Assembly (NCBI GenBank): GCA_017861415.1
Contig: JAGFXS010000003.1
Coordinates: 1-19,467, forward strand
DNA from: Bacillota bacterium
GTDB taxonomy: Bacteria; Bacillota; Clostridia; Oscillospirales; Oscillospiraceae
DNA length: 19,467 bases
Direction: 5' to 3'
Each line of letters opens with the position of its first letter. Positions within the stretch are counted from its first letter, which is position 1. The translations under genes were made by a program, and so were the position numbers. Below the pieces are notes generated by a model. It was not told the origin of the DNA. It did no database searches and saw nothing but the letters and a program-made list of their open reading frames with translations. Below are positions 6,865 to 14,610 of the stretch, in pieces.

Positions 6865-7938
6865 ATGCCGCCCGGAGGAGAAAAAACCGAAAAAGCAACA
6901 CCGAAAAAGCGACGGGACGAACGAAAAAAAGGCAACATATTCCTGAGTAAGGATGCCATTGCCGTGGTATCTCTCTTTGGCACCTTTTTTACGCTAAAGC
7001 TTTTATCCGGCGGCATCACAGAGAGTATATACGACTACTTTCGTCTTTGCTTTCAGTACAGCCAGGACATTCCTACTGGGCAGGCGTTCACTGTCTTCCG
7101 GCAATTATTCCAGACCGGAGCCATCCTCTTTCTCAAATGCGCGGGGCCAATTATTGCTGTCTCCATTGTCGCCGCCGTTGCCGCCACCTTCTTTCAGACC
7201 AAAATGCTGGTCTCACCCGAGTCGTTAAAACCAAAGCTGAATCGTATCAATCCCATTGAGGGCTTTAAGAAGCTTTTTTCCCTCAAAAGCATTGTAGATG
7301 CCTTAAAAGGCATCCTCAAAATTACCATCCTGCTGATCATCATCTATCGGTTCCTTGAAAATATGATGATCAACTTCTTCAATTATCTCAATACCGAGCT
7401 GGGATATGCCTGTTCCCATCTGTTCCAAAGCTCCGTCACCATGGTGATCCAAATTTTAGTGGCCTTCACCATTCTGGCCGGCTTTGATTTCTACTTCCAG
7501 TGGTGGGACTATGAGCGGAAGCTCAAAATGTCTAAGCAGGAAATTAAGGAAGAGTATAAGCAAATGGAGGGCGATCCGAAGATCAAGGCCAAGATCAAGG
7601 AAACCCAGCGCAGAATGGCCCAATCCCGTATGATGCAGAAAGTTCCCAGCGCCGATGTGGTCATCCGTAACCCGGAGCACGTAGCCGTGGCGCTTCGCTA
7701 TAAACCGGACATTGATCATGCACCAATTGTGCTGGCAATGGGGCTGGATTCTTTGGCCCTTCGCATTGTTAAGGTGGCTGAAGAAAACCACGTCCCCACC
7801 ATAGAAAACGTGGCCCTTGCCCGTACTCTCTTCGCGGAATGTGAGCTGGATCAGGAAATTCCCCCTGCTCTCTACGGCATGGTTGCCGATGTCCTGGTCT
7901 ACCTGTACCGACTGGATGCAGAAGCGAAAAAACCTTAA
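6865..7938 (+). CDS. flhB: Flagellar export substrate-specificity switch protein FlhB
   Basis: FlhB sits at the export gate and, after self-cleavage in its cytoplasmic domain, switches export from rod/hook to filament proteins. The 357-residue protein begins with the typical basic leader GEKTEKATPKKRRDERKKG, followed by four membrane helices (about 30-210) and a helical linker (KMSKQEIKEEYKQMEGDPKI). The C-terminal domain contains the autocleavage site. That site reads NPEH (Asn269-Pro270-Glu271-His272) rather than the usual NPTH; the Asn-Pro pair needed for cleavage is kept. AAAGGGGGG precedes the start, and an ATG 5 bases earlier is out of frame. The gene order fliR-flhB-flhA is standard. 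Confidence 0.95.
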   Translation: MPPGGEKTEKATPKKRRDERKKGNIFLSKDAIAVVSLFGTFFTLKLLSGGITESIYDYFRLCFQYSQDIPTGQAFTVFRQLFQTGAILFLKCAGPIIAVSIVAAVAATFFQTKMLVSPESLKPKLNRINPIEGFKKLFSLKSIVDALKGILKITILLIIIYRFLENMMINFFNYLNTELGYACSHLFQSSVTMVIQILVAFTILAGFDFYFQWWDYERKLKMSKQEIKEEYKQMEGDPKIKAKIKETQRRMAQSRMMQKVPSADVVIRNPEHVAVALRYKPDIDHAPIVLAMGLDSLALRIVKVAEENHVPTIENVALARTLFAECELDQEIPPALYGMVADVLVYLYRLDAEAKKP

Positions 7939-7974
7939 TGTCCCAGCATAAATCCATTGGAAAGGGGTGTCATC

Positions 7975-10083
7975 ATGAGAAGACTGGCTAACTTCATTAT
8001 TCCACTTTTTGTCGTGGTCGTTGTTCTCTTCTTGATCCTGCCCCTTCCCCCCTTTATGTTGGATATAATGCTTATCATCAATATTTCCCTCTCCATTCTC
8101 ATCCTGCTCATTACCATGAACACTAAGGAAACTTTGGAGTTCTCCATCTTTCCCTCCCTGCTTCTGGTAACCACTCTCTTCCGCCTGGGGATGAATGTAT
8201 CCTCCACCCGCCTGATTCTGGGCAACAATGGCTACGCCGGAGACGTAATCAAGGCCTTCGGCGAGCTCATTACCGGCGGCAATATCGTGGTGGGCATCTT
8301 AATTTTCCTGATTATCGTTTTGGTAAACTTTATTGTCATCACCAAGGGCGCAGAGCGTGTGGCCGAGGTGGCAGCCCGCTTTACCCTAGACGCCATGCCC
8401 GGCAAACAGATGGCCATTGATGCCGACCTCTCTTCCGGACTCATCAACGAGCAGGAGGCTAAGTACCGCCGGCAAAAAATCCAGAAGGAAGCGGACTTCT
8501 ACGGTGCCATGGACGGTGCCACCAAAATCGTCAAGGGCGACGCTATCATGAGTCTCATTATTACGGCCATCAATTTTGTGGCCGGACTCATCATCGGCGT
8601 CCTTAGCAGTATGGATACCGCTCAGGTCATCACTACCTACTCCACAGCCACGGTAGGCGATGGTCTGGTTTCCCTCCTCCCGGCCCTGCTCATCTCCACA
8701 GCAACGGGCATGATCGTTACCCGCTCTGTCTCGGAAGACAGCCTCAACGCAGACGTCATTCGTCAGTTCAAGGCACAGCCCAGGGCCATAATCGCCACCG
8801 GTGTCATTCTGATTTTCCTGGCCATTATGCCCAACACTCCCCACATCGCTCTGGGCATCGTTGCCATAGTGCTAGTGGTCACTGGCGTGATGGTAAACAA
8901 GGGCTTAGCCAAAGAAAAAGCAGTCCAGCTGGAGGAGGCGGAGGCAGCCAGCCGCCCCAGTCCTCTGGATGCGGCTGCCCCCAGCGAGAGCGATTACTAC
9001 AAGGACATCAATAACGTCTACTCCCTACTCACTGTGGAGCCTGTTGAGATGGAATTTGGCTACAGTTTGATTCCCCTGGTGGACGAATCAAGAGGTGGCA
9101 GACTGATTAGCCGGATTGTGATTTTCCGCCGCCAGTACGCTCAGGATATGGGTTTTGTCATTCCTTCCATCCGCCTTCATGATTCCTCTAATCTTGGAAC
9201 CAACCAATACGTCATTAAAATCCGCGGCGAAGAAGTGGCCCGGGGCGAAATACTGGTGGATTACTACCTGGCTCTGGAACCTTCAAGTCCTGTTGGCGAG
9301 ATAGACGGCATTGAAACCATAGAGCCTTCCTACGGCATTCCTTCCCGCTGGATTCTGCCGGAGAACAAGGAAATGGCCGAAATCTATGGATATACTGTCA
9401 TTGACCCCCTTTCTGTGATGCTCACCCATTTGTCTGAGACCATTAAACGTCATACCTATGAACTAATTGACCGGGGCGAAACCATCCGCATGGTGGAAAA
9501 CTTGAAGACCGCCGCCCGGGAACTGGTAGAGGAGGCGATCCCCAACCTCCTGCCCTTTGCCAGCTTAGAGCGCATCCTCCGAAATCTCCTCCGGGAAGGT
9601 ATCCCCATTAAGGATATGGTCACCATTGTAGAGACCGCCGTGGATGCTCTGGTCGTCACTAGGGATCTGGATATGGTCACCGAGAACGTTCGCGGCGCCC
9701 TCTCCCGCACTATCACCAGACGGTTCTGTGACCATGGTCAGCTCCGTGTGGTCACCTTGGATGCGGAGATTGAGAAGCGGGTTATTTCCTCCCTCACCAA
9801 AAATGAGCAGGGCGTCTATCTGGCCATGGGAACGGATCTCATGCAGCAAATTATTGCCCAGCTCGGTGAACACCTGAAAACCTTCAGTGACCTCTCCCAG
9901 ACCCCAATTCTTCTCACCAGCCAAATCATTCGAGTATATCTCTCCCGTGTAATTTCTCAATTTTATCCCAATGTTTATGTCCTTTCCTTTAATGAGATCA
10001 CCAGCAACATACAAATTCAGGCCATTGGAAACATCTCTCTGCAGCGACATGCCAGCGAGGAGAAAAGGGCGGTGGCAACATGA
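7975..10083 (+). CDS. flhA: Flagellar export platform protein FlhA
   Basis: FlhA is the large gate protein that couples ion flow to export and docks chaperone-substrate complexes through a ring of cytoplasmic domains. The 702-residue product has about eight N-terminal membrane helices (to about residue 310). It carries the FHIPEP-family signature TTLFRLGMNVSSTRLIL and a conserved GDA (Asp189 in VKGDAIMS), probably equivalent to the proton-linked Asp208 of Salmonella FlhA. The C-terminal cytoplasmic region (about 335-700) includes IRLHDSSNLGTNQYVIKIRG and PSRWILPE. The ATG at 7975 is chosen because AAAGGGG sits just before it, inside the region that an earlier in-frame ATG at 7957 would have to translate. 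The stop overlaps fliA by 4 bases (ATGA). Confidence 0.96.
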   Translation: MRRLANFIIPLFVVVVVLFLILPLPPFMLDIMLIINISLSILILLITMNTKETLEFSIFPSLLLVTTLFRLGMNVSSTRLILGNNGYAGDVIKAFGELITGGNIVVGILIFLIIVLVNFIVITKGAERVAEVAARFTLDAMPGKQMAIDADLSSGLINEQEAKYRRQKIQKEADFYGAMDGATKIVKGDAIMSLIITAINFVAGLIIGVLSSMDTAQVITTYSTATVGDGLVSLLPALLISTATGMIVTRSVSEDSLNADVIRQFKAQPRAIIATGVILIFLAIMPNTPHIALGIVAIVLVVTGVMVNKGLAKEKAVQLEEAEAASRPSPLDAAAPSESDYYKDINNVYSLLTVEPVEMEFGYSLIPLVDESRGGRLISRIVIFRRQYAQDMGFVIPSIRLHDSSNLGTNQYVIKIRGEEVARGEILVDYYLALEPSSPVGEIDGIETIEPSYGIPSRWILPENKEMAEIYGYTVIDPLSVMLTHLSETIKRHTYELIDRGETIRMVENLKTAARELVEEAIPNLLPFASLERILRNLLREGIPIKDMVTIVETAVDALVVTRDLDMVTENVRGALSRTITRRFCDHGQLRVVTLDAEIEKRVISSLTKNEQGVYLAMGTDLMQQIIAQLGEHLKTFSDLSQTPILLTSQIIRVYLSRVISQFYPNVYVLSFNEITSNIQIQAIGNISLQRHASEEKRAVAT

Positions 10084-10913
10084 GCAGTTCTACGCTTCTT
10101 CAAGAGGCGCATGCCAAAACTGGTGCCCCTTGGTCTCTTACTCAGCAGGAAATTGACAGTATGCCCACAGAAACGCTTCTTGCCCTGTATAAGGAGACTG
10201 GTAATCAAGACCTAAAGTGGCCCTTGGTTCTTCGCTATGAAAAACTCCTTCGGCGCATTGCCCTGCAAATCTGCGGCGTATACAACAGCTTTGCCCAAGT
10301 GGACGATATCATCCACGAGGGTGTCATCACACTAATGAGCGCAGTAGACAAGTTTGACCCCGACAAGGGCATTAAGTTCGAAACCTTCGTCTCCAAGCGT
10401 ATCAGGGGGATGATCATTGACCTGGCTCGGCAGCAGGATTGGCTTCCTCGGCGTTTGCGAAAACGGGCCAAGGAGATTGATCAAGCCGTCAATGAGTTGT
10501 ACGGCGACCTGGGCCGCTTCCCCACCGACGTGGAGATTTCCCGAAAGCTGGACATCTCTCCCGCCAAATACCGAGAAGACCTAATGAACCTCAACCTATC
10601 CAACATCATCTCCCTGGAAGCCCTCTTCGACAACAGAGATCCCGGCTATGCCGACTCCCTTCTCCCCTCCTCCAGCAGCAATGCACAGCCGGACCTGAGC
10701 CTCCAAGAGAAGGAATTTAAGGAGATTTTGGTGGAAGCCATCCACTCCCTGCGGGAGAATGAGCAGCTGGTACTCTCCCTCTACTATCAGAAGGAGCTTA
10801 ACATGCGAGAAATCGCTCATGTGATGGATATCAGCGAGCCGCGGGTTTCCCAAATTCACAGTAAGGCCATTCACAAGCTTCGGGTGTACCTGGAGCAATA
10901 TATGCGCGACTGA
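10080..10913 (+). CDS. fliA: RNA polymerase sigma factor for flagellar genes (sigma-28, FliA/SigD)
   Basis: FliA directs RNA polymerase to late flagellar and chemotaxis promoters. The 277-residue product has region 2 (FAQVDDIIHEGVITLMSAV, KFDPDKGIKFETF, RIRGMIIDLARQQDWLPR), region 3 (RKRAKEIDQAVNEL, TDVEISRKLDIS) and a region 4 helix-turn-helix (MREIAHVMDISEPRVSQI). The DWLPR segment after region 2.4 is characteristic of the FliA/WhiG group. It overlaps flhA by 4 bases and so is coupled to the export genes. A near-consensus target promoter lies upstream of fliD at 17651-17677. No FlgM anti-sigma factor is seen in the window. FlhF/FlhG, often found between flhA and the sigma gene, are absent here. 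Confidence 0.95.
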   Translation: MSSSTLLQEAHAKTGAPWSLTQQEIDSMPTETLLALYKETGNQDLKWPLVLRYEKLLRRIALQICGVYNSFAQVDDIIHEGVITLMSAVDKFDPDKGIKFETFVSKRIRGMIIDLARQQDWLPRRLRKRAKEIDQAVNELYGDLGRFPTDVEISRKLDISPAKYREDLMNLNLSNIISLEALFDNRDPGYADSLLPSSSSNAQPDLSLQEKEFKEILVEAIHSLRENEQLVLSLYYQKELNMREIAHVMDISEPRVSQIHSKAIHKLRVYLEQYMRD

Positions 10914-10938
10914 GGCCTTCTCTGATAAATTCTGTGCA

Positions 10939-10983
10939 ACACCCATTGCATAAACTTAACAATCCCCACTACACCCATTGCAT
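10939..10983 (+). repeat. 13-base direct repeat before flgF-like gene
   Basis: The 13-mer ACACCCATTGCAT occurs at 10939-10951 and again at 10971-10983, start to start 32 bases (about three helical turns). It lies in the 98-base gap between fliA and the first rod gene, just upstream of the AAGGAG ribosome site at 10997-11002. The spacing on one face of the helix would suit a dimeric regulator, but no known operator is recognised. Confidence 0.55.
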
Positions 10984-11011
10984 TTTAGTCCATAGTAAGG
11001 AGTGATACAGC

Positions 11012-11764
11012 TTGTTCAAGGGATTTTACAACCTTACCTCCGGCATGCTCTCTCAGAACCGCCGCTTGGATGTCGTCTCCAACAACATGACCAACGTCTC
11101 CACTGCCGGCTATAAGGCGGATCGCTACACCGACAGCACCTTCCAAGAGTTCGTGATGAGCCGTGTGGGCAACAAGGACAAAACTTCTCCTCAGGAGCTG
11201 GGTCCTTCCAGCTATATCCTAGCACCCAGCCGCATTTTTACGGACTACAGCCAGGGTGCCCCCGAGGTAACTGGTCTCCCACTGGATTTTGCCATTTCCG
11301 GCCAAGGGTTTTTTGCTATTCAAAGTAATGCCGGTACAGGCTACACCAGGGCAGGCAGCTTCTCTTTGGACAATGAAGGCTATCTCTGTCTCCCCGATGA
11401 GGGAAGAGTTTTGGATACCGCCGGCAACCCCATTCAGTTAGGAACTGATCGCATCCAGGCTGATGCCCAAGGGAATATTTATCAGGAGGAATCTGGGGAA
11501 TTTCTGGGCAAGTTGGGGGTTTATACCTTTGCTGACTACGAGGCTCTGGAGCGCAACCCCCGAGGTCTCTTTGAGGGCGGTGCGGCCCAGCCCACCGATG
11601 ATGCAGCCATCCAGTGGAAGGCTGTTGAGCGGTCCAATGTGGATCTGGTGCAACAGATGGTGGAGATGTTGGCCAGCCAGCGTTCCCTCCAGAGTGCTGC
11701 TCAGCTGACCAAAATGTACGACCAGATTATGGGCAAGGCTGCCAACGACCTGGGATCAGTCTGA
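11012..11764 (+). CDS. flgF: Flagellar rod/hook-basal-body protein, FlgF-like (FlhO type)
   Basis: This is an axial rod protein exported through the flagellar gate. The 250-residue product has the N-terminal rod-family motif in the form LDVVSNNMTNVSTAGYKAD (usual form ANNIANVNTxGYK). The central domain has LPLDFAISGQGFFAIQ and GYTRAGSFSLDNEGYL, and the C-terminal helix has VERSNVDLVQQMVEMLASQR. The start is a TTG at 11012 with AAGGAG 9 bases upstream; the resulting (M)FKGFYNLTSGM N-terminus fits the family, and no ATG fits as well. With the next gene it forms a pair like Bacillus flhO-flhP. The exact FlgF versus FlgG label is uncertain, since the two share one fold. It lacks a signal peptide, as expected for type III export. 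Confidence 0.88.
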   Translation: MFKGFYNLTSGMLSQNRRLDVVSNNMTNVSTAGYKADRYTDSTFQEFVMSRVGNKDKTSPQELGPSSYILAPSRIFTDYSQGAPEVTGLPLDFAISGQGFFAIQSNAGTGYTRAGSFSLDNEGYLCLPDEGRVLDTAGNPIQLGTDRIQADAQGNIYQEESGEFLGKLGVYTFADYEALERNPRGLFEGGAAQPTDDAAIQWKAVERSNVDLVQQMVEMLASQRSLQSAAQLTKMYDQIMGKAANDLGSV

Positions 11765-11785
11765 GCCTGAGAGAGGAATGAGACC

Positions 11786-12520
11786 ATGAACATGTCATTT
11801 TACACTGCCGCTGTTGGCGCTAGCCAGCAGCAGAAGCGGATGAACGTAGTGGCAAACAATATTGCTAATGTGAACACCTACGGCTACAAGGCAGAAAAGC
11901 CCTCCTTTGCCGCCCTGATGTATGGGAATGTCACGGGCATTGACGAACAAAATTTGCCCCGAGGCACCGGTGCCCGGTTGATTTCGGCCGACACGGATTT
12001 CGGTGCCATGGGCCCCGTGGCGGATACCGGGCGATCACTGGATTATGCCATTTTGGGCCGGGGCTTCTTCGCCTTAAAGGACCCCACAACCGGCGAAATA
12101 TCCTATACTCGTGACGGCTCCTTTACCATGTCCGGCTATCAGCTTCCCAACGAAGAGGGAACCCTCACCCAGGTATTTATGCTATCTGATGGGGAAGGCC
12201 GTTTCGTACTTGATGAGTCCGGTGCCCCTATTGAGATCACCGATTCTCAGGAAAAGCAGTCCGTTGCCGTTTACGACTTTGTTCACACCGACGGCATGAA
12301 TCCCATCGGCGCCAACCGTTATCTGCCGGTGGAAAAAAACGGAGAACCTTATCTAGTGGCAAACCCCGTTGTGGTTCAGGGTTCTTTGGAAGCCTCGAGC
12401 ACAGACCTTGCCACTGAAATGGCCAAGGTCATCGAGGCTCAGCGTTCCTTCAGCTACGCGCTGCGTATGGTACAAACCTCAGACGAGGTTACTACCACTA
12501 TAAACGGTCTGCGGGGGTAA
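11786..12520 (+). CDS. flgG: Flagellar rod/hook-basal-body protein, FlgG-like (FlhP type)
   Basis: This second axial protein is a paralogue of the gene before it. The 244-residue product has MNVVANNIANVNTYGYKAEK near the N-terminus. The central part has SLDYAILGRGFFALKD and SYTRDGSFTMSG, and the C-terminus has GSLEASSTDLATEMAKVIEA with QRSFSYALRMVQTSDEV, the conserved polymerisation helix. It begins 21 bases after the upstream gene, with GAGAGGAATG-type ribosome binding sequence before the ATG. It is probably the distal rod protein or a FlgF/FlgG-like counterpart of Bacillus FlhP; sequence reading alone cannot settle which. cheC follows after 25 bases. Confidence 0.88.
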   Translation: MNMSFYTAAVGASQQQKRMNVVANNIANVNTYGYKAEKPSFAALMYGNVTGIDEQNLPRGTGARLISADTDFGAMGPVADTGRSLDYAILGRGFFALKDPTTGEISYTRDGSFTMSGYQLPNEEGTLTQVFMLSDGEGRFVLDESGAPIEITDSQEKQSVAVYDFVHTDGMNPIGANRYLPVEKNGEPYLVANPVVVQGSLEASSTDLATEMAKVIEAQRSFSYALRMVQTSDEVTTTINGLRG

Positions 12521-12545
12521 ACCATCCCTAGAAAGTGAGTAATCT

Positions 12546-13172
12546 ATGGAAATTCGTAATTATAAAGATTTAGACCATTTGGAGCTGGATATTCTGCGGG
12601 AGATCGGTAGCATTGGTACCGGTAACGCCGCCAATTCCCTCTCCGCATTGCTGGGGCAAGAGGTAAGAATTACCTTGCCTGAGGTGCGGATCATGGGCTA
12701 TAATGAGGCTATTGAATGGATTGGCGGCCCCGAACTTATCACCGCTGGCGTATTGGTCCAGCTGGAGGGTGCTCTCAACGGCATTATGCTCTCCGTTCAG
12801 CAGCTCCCCTTTGCCAATCTTGTCTTGGAGAGCATCTTGGGACAAACCGTAGAGGATTACGATCAGCTCAATGAAATGGGGGTTTCCGCTCTGACCGAAG
12901 TGGGTAATATCATGATTTCCTCCTTTGTTGGTGCTATTTCCGGCCTAGCAAGCATCCCTCTCCGCCCCACCGTTCCCGCCTTCACCATCGACATGCAGGG
13001 TGCTATCCTTACCGTCCCCATGGCGATTTTTGGCGGGCAGTCGGACTATATCATGACCATCGGCGGAAACTTTATCTGTAATCAAAAGCAGGTGCCCTGT
13101 CGCATCCTCTTGTCTCCCGACATTCTCTCACTAAACTATCTACTCCGAAAGTTGAGTGGAGAAAATGGGTGA
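12546..13172 (+). CDS. cheC: CheY-P phosphatase CheC
   Basis: CheC removes phosphate from CheY-P and, with CheD, adjusts receptor output during adaptation. The 208-residue protein consists of two CheC half-domains. The second active site is intact: Ser114-x3-Glu118-x2-Asn121, with a proline 23 residues on. The first reads DILREIGS: Asp15 and Glu19 are present, but the catalytic asparagine position is Ser22, with the proline spacing kept. GIGTGNAA-like residues (IGTGNAANSLSALL) follow it as in Bacillus CheC. The length is close to Bacillus CheC. The gene overlaps cheD, its known partner, by several bases. FliY in this window carries two full sites, so total phosphatase capacity is not in doubt. 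Confidence 0.94.
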   Translation: MEIRNYKDLDHLELDILREIGSIGTGNAANSLSALLGQEVRITLPEVRIMGYNEAIEWIGGPELITAGVLVQLEGALNGIMLSVQQLPFANLVLESILGQTVEDYDQLNEMGVSALTEVGNIMISSFVGAISGLASIPLRPTVPAFTIDMQGAILTVPMAIFGGQSDYIMTIGGNFICNQKQVPCRILLSPDILSLNYLLRKLSGENG

Positions 13173-13644
13173 TAAAGTAACGATTGGCATTGCTGAAATG
13201 AGTATACTCCAACAATGCGGAACTCTGGTCACCTACGCCCTGGGCTCTTGCATAGGGATTTGCCTCTATGATCCCACCGCAAAAATTGCTGCCATGATTC
13301 ATATCATGCTGCCCCTGAATATGGAAGCCGGAAGAACCAACACCATGAAATATGCCGACACCGGTATTCGAGAAACGTTGAAACAAATGACCGCCCGTGG
13401 TGCCAGCCGCAACCGAATTGTAGCAAAGATTGCCGGTGGCGCAAAAATGTTTGAACTCTCCGGCGGAACCTTGGGAAACATCGGCCTTCGCAATGTGGAA
13501 AGCGTCCGTATGACTCTCAGGAGAGAGGAAATCCCCCTATTGGCCGAAGATGTGGGTGGCACAGTTGCCCGTACCCTGTACTTTGACGCTTCCACCGGTC
13601 AAGCTATTATTCGATCTTACGGTAGATCGGACAAGATTTACTAA
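13165..13644 (+). CDS. cheD: Chemoreceptor glutamine deamidase CheD
   Basis: CheD deamidates glutamines on chemoreceptors and binds CheC to boost its activity. The 159-residue product has the catalytic triad in the exact family spacing: Thr23, Cys29 (YALGSCIGICLYD) and His46 (MIHIMLP). The TNTMKYAD and RIVAKIAGGAKMF segments are also typical. The ATG at 13165 gives the usual MGDKVTIGIAEM-type N-terminus; an in-frame GTG at 13156 would add three residues and cannot be excluded. Either start lies inside the end of cheC, so the two proteins are translationally coupled, matching their physical partnership. Confidence 0.94.
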   Translation: MGDKVTIGIAEMSILQQCGTLVTYALGSCIGICLYDPTAKIAAMIHIMLPLNMEAGRTNTMKYADTGIRETLKQMTARGASRNRIVAKIAGGAKMFELSGGTLGNIGLRNVESVRMTLRREEIPLLAEDVGGTVARTLYFDASTGQAIIRSYGRSDKIY

Positions 13645-13683
13645 CCTTGCTACAAAATCCAAATTAGAGGGAGTGTCTACACC

Positions 13684-14610
13684 ATGGCAGAAGTAAAACG
13701 TGATATATTGCTCGAGTCGGGCACCAATGAAATCGAAATCATGGAGTTTACCATCGATGGGAACCTCTACGGTATCAACGTAGCTAAGGTTAGGGAAATC
13801 CTGATTTCTGCGCCTGTGAAAAGTATGCCGCACGTTCATAAGGCAGTAGAAGGAATTTTTAAGCCCCGGGATACGGTGATTACTGTTGTGGATCTTCCCT
13901 GCTATCTCAGCGGATCCTCTTCCCCCCGGAACGAAAAGGATATTTTTATCATCACCAACTTTAATAAAATGCATGTGGCCTTCCGCGTCCATACTGTGGT
14001 AGGTATCAGCCGGATTTCCTGGACAGATATCCATAAGCCGGATACAACCGTCTCCAGTGGCACCGACGGCGTCACTACAGGTATTGCCCAGTGCGGTTCA
14101 GATCTAGTCACTATTCTGGATTTCGAAAAAATTGTGGCGGAAATTGCCCCCGAAACCTCCATTCAGGTAAGCTCCATCAGCCGACTGGGCCCCCGCAACC
14201 GCAACGAAGCTCCCATTTATATTGCTGAGGATTCCATTCTCCTTTCCAGAATGCTGGAGGAATCTCTGACGCGGGCCGGCTATACCAATCTTCATATGTT
14301 CCAGAATGGTCAGGAGGCTTGGCATGCCATCTCAGAGATTAGGAACCACCCCCGACTCTCCTCTCAAATCGCAATTCTCATCACCGACATTGAAATGCCG
14401 CAAATGGACGGCCACCGCCTGACCAAGCTCGTCAAGGATGATCCCATACTGAATATCATCCCCGTTGTCATTTTCTCCTCCCTCATTACCCCGGAGATGC
14501 ACATCAAGGGCAAAGAGCTGGGCGCAGATGAACAGCTAGCAAAGCCCGACATTCTGCATCTGGTAGGTGTAATCGATCACTTGCTGGCAATTAAAGGCGG
14601 TGTCAGATAA
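13684..14610 (+). CDS. cheV: Chemotaxis coupling/adaptation protein CheV (CheW + receiver)
   Basis: CheV couples receptors to CheA like CheW and is itself phosphorylated to aid adaptation. The 308-residue product has an N-terminal CheW-like domain (about 14-160, EIMEFTIDGNLYGINVAKVR, VKSMPHVHKAVEGIFKPRD) and a C-terminal receiver (about 178-300). The receiver shows the acidic pair Glu182/Asp183 (YIAEDSILL), phospho-acceptor Asp235 (ILITDIEMPQMDG) and the lysine in LAKPD. No separate CheW is in the window, so CheV may be the main visible coupling protein here. GAGGGAG lies upstream of the ATG. The stop codon overlaps the next start by one base (TAATG). Confidence 0.95.
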   Translation: MAEVKRDILLESGTNEIEIMEFTIDGNLYGINVAKVREILISAPVKSMPHVHKAVEGIFKPRDTVITVVDLPCYLSGSSSPRNEKDIFIITNFNKMHVAFRVHTVVGISRISWTDIHKPDTTVSSGTDGVTTGIAQCGSDLVTILDFEKIVAEIAPETSIQVSSISRLGPRNRNEAPIYIAEDSILLSRMLEESLTRAGYTNLHMFQNGQEAWHAISEIRNHPRLSSQIAILITDIEMPQMDGHRLTKLVKDDPILNIIPVVIFSSLITPEMHIKGKELGADEQLAKPDILHLVGVIDHLLAIKGGVR

